A DNA stretch of 64,000 bases from Rhodanobacter lindaniclasticus (GTDB lineage Bacteria > Pseudomonadota > Gammaproteobacteria > Xanthomonadales > Rhodanobacteraceae). The stretch lies in contig NZ_MWIO01000025.1 of assembly GCF_004799035.1 (NCBI RefSeq), forward strand, positions 1 to 64,000, written 5' to 3'. Of the stretch, positions 57,764 through 64,000 are shown in pieces. The notes under the pieces are model-generated. The model made no database searches and was not told the DNA's origin. It saw nothing but the letters and a program-made list of their open reading frames with translations. Both the position numbers and the translations under genes were made by a program. The first letter of the stretch is position 1. The number at the start of each line of letters is the position of its first letter.

Positions 57764-59278
57764 ATGATGAGCCGAACGCTGGTGTCACTGCTGCTGATCG
57801 CGCCGCTGGTCGTGTTGCCAGCCGGCCATGCAGCAGCGGCCGACTTCATCGTGCGCCATGCCGTTGTCGTCGACGGCACCGGCGCCGTGGCCCAGCACGT
57901 CGACGTGCGGGTCGCCGATGGACGCATCACCGCCATCGGCGAGCTCGCACCGCAGCGCGACGAACAGGTGGTCGACGCTCACGGGCTGGTGCTCGCGCCG
58001 GGGTTCATCGACACGCACAGCCACCACGATCGCGGCCTCGACAGCCAGCTCGACGCGCTGCCGGTGACCAGCCAGGGCGTCACCACGATCGTCATCGGCC
58101 AGGACGGCTTCTCGCAGGAGCCGATCGCCGACCTGTTCCGCCGCTACGAAGCCACGCCGGCGGCGATCAACATCGCCTCGTACGCGGGCCACAACTCGCT
58201 GCGCGAGGAGGTGATGGGCGCCGACGCCAGCCACGCGGCGACGCCGGCGCAGGTGCAGGCGATGCGCCAGCTGCTCGCCGCCGACATGAAGGCCGGCGCG
58301 CTCGGCCTGTCGACCGGCCTCGAATACGACTCGGGCCTCTACTCCACGCGCGCCGAGGTGCTCGCGCTCGCCGACGCCGTCGCGCCCTACGGCGGCCGCT
58401 ACATCAGCCACATGCGCAGCGAGGATCGCAAGGTCTGGGACGCGCTCGACGAACTGCTGACGATCGGCCGCGAGGCGAAGATCCCGGTGCAGGTCAGCCA
58501 CGCCAAGCTGGCGATGACCGACTGGTGGGGCCAGGCCGACCGCTTCCTGGGCATGCTCGACAAGGCGCGCGCCGAGGGCGTCGACGCGACGCTCGACGTC
58601 TATCCCTACGACAGCTGGCACAGCGAGTTGATCGTGCTGTGGCCCAAGCGCGATTTCGGGAACCGCGCGACCGCCGAATTCGTGCTCAAGCACCTCTCCC
58701 CGGCCGACGGCCTGCGCCTGTCGCAGTTCAAACCCGAACCGGACCTGGTCGGCAAGAGCGTGGCCGATGTTGCGCGCCTGCGCGGCACCGACGACGCGGA
58801 TACGGTGATGGCCCTGATCCGCGAATCGGAGGCGGCCCACAGCACCGCGCAGGTCATCAGCCGCAGCATGGACGGGCGCGACATCGCGAAGTTCATCGCC
58901 TGGCCGCAGGCGAACATCTGTTCCGACGGCAACCTCGACGGCCTGCACCCGCGCGGCTACGGCACCTTCCCGCGCGTGCTGCGCATGTACGTGCGCGAGC
59001 AGAAGATGCTGACGCTCGAGCAGGCCGTGCACAAGATGACCGGACTGGCCGCGCAACACATGGGCTTGCGCGACCGCGGCCAGATCCGCGTCGGCGCAGC
59101 GGCCGACCTCGTCCTGTTCGATCCGCGCACGGTGGCCGACCGCGCCACCTACGAGAAGCCGCACGAGCTGTCGGTCGGCATCGCGCGGGTATGGGTCAAC
59201 GGCACCCTGGTCCTCGCCGACGGCAAGGCGACCGGCGCCCACCCGGGCCAGGTGCTGCGCCGCCAGGGAGCCCGCTGA
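57764..59278 (+). CDS. Exported D-aminoacylase-family amidohydrolase
   Basis: 504 residues with a Sec signal peptide (cleavage after AAAA, about 27), so a periplasmic enzyme, unusual for a family that is mostly cytosolic. Motifs: GFIDTHSHHDRGL (HxH), TTIVIGQDGFS where classic D-aminoacylases have GxCG, GRYISHMRSED, VQVSHAKLA and ICSDGNLDGL. It should hydrolyse N-acyl-D-amino acids or D-residue dipeptides. The ATG pair at 57764/57767 follows GGAG; an upstream ATG (57740) is less likely. In a tight operon with dgcA-like and dgcN-like genes. Confidence 0.85.
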   Translation: MMSRTLVSLLLIAPLVVLPAGHAAAADFIVRHAVVVDGTGAVAQHVDVRVADGRITAIGELAPQRDEQVVDAHGLVLAPGFIDTHSHHDRGLDSQLDALPVTSQGVTTIVIGQDGFSQEPIADLFRRYEATPAAINIASYAGHNSLREEVMGADASHAATPAQVQAMRQLLAADMKAGALGLSTGLEYDSGLYSTRAEVLALADAVAPYGGRYISHMRSEDRKVWDALDELLTIGREAKIPVQVSHAKLAMTDWWGQADRFLGMLDKARAEGVDATLDVYPYDSWHSELIVLWPKRDFGNRATAEFVLKHLSPADGLRLSQFKPEPDLVGKSVADVARLRGTDDADTVMALIRESEAAHSTAQVISRSMDGRDIAKFIAWPQANICSDGNLDGLHPRGYGTFPRVLRMYVREQKMLTLEQAVHKMTGLAAQHMGLRDRGQIRVGAAADLVLFDPRTVADRATYEKPHELSVGIARVWVNGTLVLADGKATGAHPGQVLRRQGAR

Positions 59279-59279
59279 C

Positions 59280-60332
59280 ATGCAGATCGCCGCCCCGTAC
59301 CTGCTCTTCCTCGGCAACACCCCGCACCGCCTCGACGCCAAGACGGCCAGCGGCATTCTCGACTGGCGCCCGGAACTGTGCGCCGGGCAATGCCGGCTCG
59401 ACGCCGACACGGTCGACCTCGGCCTGCCCGACATGACGCCGGAGGCCGCCGCCGCCGCCGGCATGCGCACGCTGGTGATCGGCGTGGCCACCTTCGGCGG
59501 TGCGCTCGACGAGGCGTGGATCGACACCCTGCTGGCCGCGATCCACGCCGGCCTCGACATCGCCAGCGGCATGCATGCGCGCCTCGGCGAGAATCCGCGG
59601 ATCGCCGCGGCCGCGCGCCAGGCCGGCGTGCGGCTGTTCGACGTGCGCCACGCCGACGCGCATTTCGACGTCGGCTCCGGCCGCAAGCGCAGCGGCCGCC
59701 GGATGCTGATGGTCGGCGTCGATTGCGCGGTCGGCAAGAAGTACGCCGCGCTGGCCATCCACCGCGCCTTCGTGCGACGCGGCATGGCCGCCGATTTCCG
59801 CGCGACCGGGCAAACCGGCATCCTCATCGCCGGCGCCGGCATCGCGATCGACGCGGTCGTCGCCGATTTCGCCGCCGGCGCGGCCGAAGCGCTGTCGCCC
59901 GACAACGAGCCCGGGCACTGGGACGTGATCGAAGGCCAGGGCTCGCTGTTCCACCCGGCCTATGCCGGCGTCAGCCTTGCCCTGCTGCACGGCTCGCAGC
60001 CGGACGCGCTCGTGCTCTGCCACGACCCGCACCGCACGCACATCGACGGTTACCCGGACTATCCGCTGCCGACGCTCGCCGCCTGCATCGCCGCCAACGA
60101 ACAGGCCGCGCGCCTGACCAACCCCGCCGCACGCTGCATCGCCGTCGCGCTCAACACGCACGGCATGAGCGAAAGCCAACGCGCGGACGCGTTCGCCCGC
60201 GCCTACGCGGAAACCGGCCTGGTCGTATTCGACCCGATCGCGACCGGTGCCGACGCGGTCGTCGACACGCTGCTCGCGGAAACGCGCGAGCTTGCGCAAG
60301 CCAGTCCACACACCCCGGGGGATCACCCATGA
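59280..60332 (+). CDS. DUF1611 protein (DgcN-like N-acetyltransferase)
   Basis: 350 residues. The N-terminal domain (PYLLFLGNTPHRLDAKTASG) precedes a P-loop-like domain with MVGVDCAVGKKYAAL, GQTGILIAGAGIAIDAVVAD and VIEGQGSLFHPAYAG. This is the DUF1611 family. A characterised member, DgcN, acetylates D-glutamate before racemisation by DgcA, and both homologues occur here side by side. A P-loop lysine pair (GKK) replaces the usual GKT/S. The start is 1 base after the amidohydrolase stop. Function by analogy. Confidence 0.8.
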   Translation: MQIAAPYLLFLGNTPHRLDAKTASGILDWRPELCAGQCRLDADTVDLGLPDMTPEAAAAAGMRTLVIGVATFGGALDEAWIDTLLAAIHAGLDIASGMHARLGENPRIAAAARQAGVRLFDVRHADAHFDVGSGRKRSGRRMLMVGVDCAVGKKYAALAIHRAFVRRGMAADFRATGQTGILIAGAGIAIDAVVADFAAGAAEALSPDNEPGHWDVIEGQGSLFHPAYAGVSLALLHGSQPDALVLCHDPHRTHIDGYPDYPLPTLAACIAANEQAARLTNPAARCIAVALNTHGMSESQRADAFARAYAETGLVVFDPIATGADAVVDTLLAETRELAQASPHTPGDHP

Positions 60333-60424
60333 AACGCAAGACTCTGGTCATGGCCGCCGTGCTGGCCCATCCCCATGGCGAAGCGCCTGCGAGGCTCGCG
60401 GGTCATTTCATCAGGTTGCGATAA
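60329..60424 (+). CDS. Truncated ORF (signal-peptide-like start, 31 codons)
   Basis: An ATG overlapping the dgcN-like stop (ATGA) opens 31 codons: MKRKTLVMAAVLAHPHGEAP and on to a TAA. The first 13 residues look like a signal-peptide start (basic, then hydrophobic), but the sequence breaks off into HPHGEAPARLAGH. Position and coupling suggest the 5' remnant of an exported enzyme or receptor lost by deletion. It could also be a real tiny protein; no family is recognised. Confidence 0.35.
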   Translation: MKRKTLVMAAVLAHPHGEAPARLAGHFIRLR

Positions 60425-60474
60425 GGCTCGGCAGGTTTGGTTGCTCCGTTACGCTCACGGGGAGGTCGCAGGTC

Positions 60475-63015
60475 ATGTCCAAAGCTCATTTCAAGTGTGG
60501 TGGCAAGGCGCCACGGGCGATTTTGGCGCGCTTGCCGCTCGCGGCGGCGATCAGTCTTGCCGTGGCCGCACCAGCGCTCGCTCAGGATGTTGCCGAGCAG
60601 CCCGCATCGGCCGCGACGACCTCCGCGACAGCGCAAAAGGCCAAGACCCTGGGTACGGTCACGGTGACCGCGCAGAGGCGCACCGAGGATCTGCAGAAGG
60701 TGCCGATCAGCATCAACGTGCTGGCACAGGATCAACTTGAGGCCCTGCACGTCCAGAACTTCAAGGACTACGTGAAATATCTGCCCAGCGTGTCCTTCCA
60801 GGACAACGGCGGCGGCAATGGCGCGCAAGGCTTTGCCATCATCTACATGCGCGGTGTCAGCAGCGGCAGCGGCGGGGACTATACCGGGTCGCGGCCGAGC
60901 GTCGGCGTGTACCTCGACAACCAGCCGATCACCACGATCCAGGGGCCGGTAGACATCCACATGTACGACATCGCCCGCATCGAGGTGCTGGCAGGACCCC
61001 AGGGTACGTTGTATGGCGCCAGCGCCGAAGCCGGCGCGTTGCGCATCATCACCAACCAGCCCGACCCCGGCGCCTTCGCGGCAAACTACGCGCTCGGCGT
61101 CGACAAGGTTGCACACGGTGGCATCGGCTCCACCGCCGAGGGCATGGTCAATATCCCGCTCGGCAAGGGCGCCGCGATTCGCCTCGTGGGTTGGCGCGAA
61201 CACGACGCGGGCTACATCGACAACAAGGCCGGCACGCGTACCTACCCGTCTTCCGGCATTACCATCAGCAACGCCGACGACTGCACCCCTGGCGTGCTGC
61301 TGCAATGCCACGGACACGCCCGCAAGCACTACAACGACGCCGACACCCAGGGCGCACGCGCCGCGCTGAAAGTGGACCTCGACGACAGCTGGTCGATCAG
61401 CCCGACACTGATGGGGCAACAGACGATCTCCCACGGTTCGTCTTCCAGCGACCCGAGCGTGGGCGATCTCGCCGTCACGCATTTCTTTCCCGAGCGCAAC
61501 AACGATCGCTGGTGGCAGGGCGCGTTGACCGTGCAAGGCAAGCTCGGCAATTTCGATCTGACCTATGCCTATGCGCATCTCAAGCGCAACCAGGAGCAGG
61601 AGTCCGACTACACGGACTACTCATTCTGGTACGACACGCTGAACGGCTCCGGTGTCTATTTTTATGACAACGGCGGAAGCCTGATCGATCCGTCGCAACA
61701 TCCATTTTTCCGCGATCACTACACCGACAACAGCCACGAACTGCGCCTTGTCTCGCCCAGCGACGATCGCCTGCGCCTGGTCGCCGGCGCGTTCTGGCAG
61801 AAGCTGAAACACGATATCCAGTACCAGTACAAGATCAGCGGCTTGGCCGATTCGCTGACGGTTACCGGCTGGCCGGACACCCTCTATCTGAGCCGGCAGA
61901 TCCGTTACGATCGTGACCAGTCGGTGTACGGCGAACTTTCCTGGGACTTCATCCCCGACGTCCTCACCGGCACGATCGGCGAGCGCTATTATCGCGACAG
62001 CGGCAGCTTTTACGGCTTTTTCGGTTTCAGCGAGGGCTATTTTCCCGGCTCCAGTTACGGCGAGGCCGGCTGCATCTCGCCCGAACCATTCGAGGGCGCG
62101 CCCTGTCTGGACTTCGACAAGCGGGTAAAGCAAAGCGGATCGCTCAACAAGGTCAACCTGACCTGGCATGTCACGCCCCGTGCCATGGCCTATTTCACCC
62201 GATCCGAGGGCTATCGCCCGGGTGGCATCAATCGCAACGCATCGCTGCCGCCCTATCAGGCGGATTTCCTGACCAACGTCGAACTCGGCTGGAAAACCTC
62301 ATGGTTCGACCATCGGCTGACCTTCAACGGGGCCGTGTTCCGCGAGACCTGGAACAATTTCCAGTTCGACATCACCGGCCCGAACGGCATTGCCGAAATT
62401 CTCAACGCCAATTCGGCCCGCATCAACGGACTGGAGTCGCAACTGAACTGGCAGGCGACCTACAACCTGCAACTGAGCGCCGGCATCGCCGTGTATGACG
62501 CCAAGTTGACCGCCAACTACTGCGGATTCACCGACAGCAACAACCACCCTGTCACCGACTGTCCGGCCGGCTCGATCAATACACAAACCGGCGACACGAT
62601 GGACGGGCCGCTGGCACCCACGGGCACCCGCCTGCCCATCACGCCACGGTTCAAGGGCAACCTCATCGCGCGTTACACCTTTGATGTCGGCAGCAAGAGT
62701 GGCTTCGTCCAGGGTGCATTGACGCATGTGGGGAACCGCACGACGAGCCTGCTCCTGCTCGATCGCAGCCTCTACGGCGGGCTGCCTGCCTACAACTCGG
62801 CCGACCTCTCCGCCGGTCTCCAGGGGGACAGCTGGTCGGTGAGTGTCTACATCGACAACGCGTTCGACAAGCGCGCCGCGCTGTACAAGTTCTCCGAGTG
62901 TGCGGTAGCGGTTTGTGGTGCGCACGGCGTGGTGCCGGAATACCCGAATGGACAGGTGTACACGGGTTTCAGCCAGCCGCGCACGTTCGGCATCAGCTTC
63001 AAGCAGGATTTCTAG
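60475..63015 (+). CDS. TonB-dependent outer-membrane receptor of the D-amino-acid island
   Basis: 846 residues. Signal peptide ends ALAQ (about 36). TonB-box-like TVTVTAQRR, plug domain (PISINVLAQDQLEAL, YLDNQPITTIQGPVD, IARIEVLAGPQGTLYGAS), then a 22-strand barrel ending in SFKQDF. The plug is of the IroE/OAR-like Xanthomonadales-Sphingomonad group used for organic nutrients, not the siderophore group. It sits between two exported deacylases, so it probably imports their substrate. A strong GGGGAGG precedes the ATG. No Fur box seen. Confidence 0.9.
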   Translation: MSKAHFKCGGKAPRAILARLPLAAAISLAVAAPALAQDVAEQPASAATTSATAQKAKTLGTVTVTAQRRTEDLQKVPISINVLAQDQLEALHVQNFKDYVKYLPSVSFQDNGGGNGAQGFAIIYMRGVSSGSGGDYTGSRPSVGVYLDNQPITTIQGPVDIHMYDIARIEVLAGPQGTLYGASAEAGALRIITNQPDPGAFAANYALGVDKVAHGGIGSTAEGMVNIPLGKGAAIRLVGWREHDAGYIDNKAGTRTYPSSGITISNADDCTPGVLLQCHGHARKHYNDADTQGARAALKVDLDDSWSISPTLMGQQTISHGSSSSDPSVGDLAVTHFFPERNNDRWWQGALTVQGKLGNFDLTYAYAHLKRNQEQESDYTDYSFWYDTLNGSGVYFYDNGGSLIDPSQHPFFRDHYTDNSHELRLVSPSDDRLRLVAGAFWQKLKHDIQYQYKISGLADSLTVTGWPDTLYLSRQIRYDRDQSVYGELSWDFIPDVLTGTIGERYYRDSGSFYGFFGFSEGYFPGSSYGEAGCISPEPFEGAPCLDFDKRVKQSGSLNKVNLTWHVTPRAMAYFTRSEGYRPGGINRNASLPPYQADFLTNVELGWKTSWFDHRLTFNGAVFRETWNNFQFDITGPNGIAEILNANSARINGLESQLNWQATYNLQLSAGIAVYDAKLTANYCGFTDSNNHPVTDCPAGSINTQTGDTMDGPLAPTGTRLPITPRFKGNLIARYTFDVGSKSGFVQGALTHVGNRTTSLLLLDRSLYGGLPAYNSADLSAGLQGDSWSVSVYIDNAFDKRAALYKFSECAVAVCGAHGVVPEYPNGQVYTGFSQPRTFGISFKQDF

Positions 63016-63131
63016 TCGAGCGGTCGATTGCCGCACCGGCTGAAAGCCCTGGCGTCAGCCTGCGCTTTTCGTTGCCGCTTGATGGCGAGCAACGTCTCGC
63101 CGACAGATGATCATTTGAGGGGGAGTGGTTC

Positions 63132-64000
63132 ATGCCCATCTTCATTCGCACCGCCTGCATGTCGATCGTCGCGGCCATCGGGCTGTTGACGGCGACGCCA
63201 TCTCCGGCTGCTGGCGTCGAGTACGACACCATCATCCGCAACGGTCACATCATCGACGGTACGGGTTCGCCCTGGTACGCGGCCGACATCGCCGTGAAGG
63301 ATGGTCGCATCGCCGCGATCGGCGACCTCGCCGACGCGCATGCCAGGCAGGTGATCGACGCCCACGGTCTGGTTGTGGCGCCGGGATTCATTGACATGCT
63401 TGGTCAATCAGAAATCACCCTGCTGGTCGATCCGCATGTGCCGTCGAAGATCTTCCAGGGCATCACCACCGAGATCACCGGAGAAGGCGAATCGGTGGCG
63501 CCGCTCGACGCCGAGATGATCAAGCAACGCCAGGCGGCCTACGCGCACTATCGGATAACGCCGGACTGGCGCACGTTCGAGCAATATTTCACGCGCCTGC
63601 AAAAGCAAGGCATGGGCATCAACGTAGGCACGTACGTGGGCGCCACTTCAGTGCGCGAGATGGTCATTGGCTACAAGAATCGCGCACCCACGCCGGACGA
63701 GCTGAAACAGATGCAGATGCTGGTAGCGGACGCGATGAAGCAGGGTGCGCTGGGGCTGTCCACGGCGCTGGAGTACACCCCGGCGCCTTACGCCGGAACC
63801 GACGAGTTGATCGCCCTGGCGAAGGTTGCCGCACGCCATGGCGGCATCTACGCGACCCACATGCGCAACGAGGGCGATGCAGAGATGGCCGCGCTGGACG
63901 AAACCTTCCGGATCGGCCGCGAGGCGGATATTCCGGTGGAGATTTTCCATCTCAAGGCCACGGGCAATCTCAAGGGCAAGATGGCACAGGTGATCGCGCG
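63132..64000 (+). CDS. Second exported D-aminoacylase-family protein (cut by window end)
   Basis: First 289 codons of a protein with a signal peptide (cleavage after PAA, about 27). Related to the enzyme at 57764 (EYDTIIRNGHIIDGTG, GALGLSTALEYTP, YATHMRNEGD, VEIFHLKATG). The HxH motif is lost: GFIDMLGQSE replaces GFIDTHSHHD, and the GxCG position reads TGEGESVAP. The two later histidines are kept. So it may be mononuclear, have a different metal, or be a dipeptidase variant. GGGGGAG precedes the ATG. Confidence 0.85.
   Translation, partial: MPIFIRTACMSIVAAIGLLTATPSPAAGVEYDTIIRNGHIIDGTGSPWYAADIAVKDGRIAAIGDLADAHARQVIDAHGLVVAPGFIDMLGQSEITLLVDPHVPSKIFQGITTEITGEGESVAPLDAEMIKQRQAAYAHYRITPDWRTFEQYFTRLQKQGMGINVGTYVGATSVREMVIGYKNRAPTPDELKQMQMLVADAMKQGALGLSTALEYTPAPYAGTDELIALAKVAARHGGIYATHMRNEGDAEMAALDETFRIGREADIPVEIFHLKATGNLKGKMAQVIA

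Overview
The window is about 67% GC and almost fully coding. It reads as a chromosomal segment of a gammaproteobacterium of the Xanthomonadales/Lysobacterales, most likely Rhodanobacteraceae (Rhodanobacter/Dyella-like). This rests on the dcw order with rnpB-rsmI-lpoA-yraN beside it, GTAG-type palindromic REPs like those of Stenotrophomonas, an SAH riboswitch before ahcY, and many TonB receptors. The genus is inference; no 16S gene is present.

1-14866 (minus strand): the division and cell-wall (dcw) cluster, transcribed from mraZ towards ftsZ: mraZ-rsmH-ftsL-ftsI-murE-murF-mraY-ftsW-murG-murC-ddlB-ftsQ-ftsA-ftsZ (ftsZ cut by the window edge). Most junctions are 4-base stop/start overlaps. A clear sigma-70 promoter carries four MraZ-type repeats over its -10 side. 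Two hairpins sit in the only sizeable internal gap (ftsA-ftsZ), and a 7-bp tandem repeat has been absorbed into the ddlB 3' end.

14867-20831: rnpB RNA and rsmI (minus), then lpoA-yraN, a FAD-linked 2-hydroxyacid oxidase and a uracil-DNA-glycosylase-like protein (plus). 20838-25426: a nucleoside:H+ symporter, then a Fur-box-controlled TonB siderophore receptor with an overlapping PepSY membrane protein. 25488-27642: a three-gene phospholipid module (CDP-alcohol phosphatidyltransferase, PlsC acyltransferase, CdsA). 27764-32225: dusB, a frameshifted small gene, an OlsF-like bifunctional acyltransferase, and a GluR0-like ligand-gated K+ channel. 32390-36613: metK, uup, a GST and a GIY-YIG protein.

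36677-39504 (minus): serine hydrolase, small membrane protein, ECF sigma factor, putative anti-sigma partner. 39720-49574 (minus): a self-contained circuit of a MacB-like efflux operon (membrane-fusion protein, ATPase, two permeases) preceded by a consensus sigma-54 promoter and an upstream palindrome, followed by an NtrC-type activator and NtrY-type kinase. 49645-54142: ppc (minus) and, divergently, ahcY behind an SAH riboswitch.

54250-64000: an accessory metabolic island: RpiR regulator, APC permease, enolase-superfamily epimerase/racemase (DgcA-like), two exported D-aminoacylase-family hydrolases with altered metal-site motifs, a DgcN-like DUF1611 protein, a truncated ORF and a TonB receptor. 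It probably takes up N-acyl-D-amino acids or D-residue-containing peptides and degrades them. It is the best candidate here for an incompletely described system.

GTAG palindromes occur at five places and supply the stop codons of two genes. No tRNA, CRISPR array, insertion sequence or prophage was seen.
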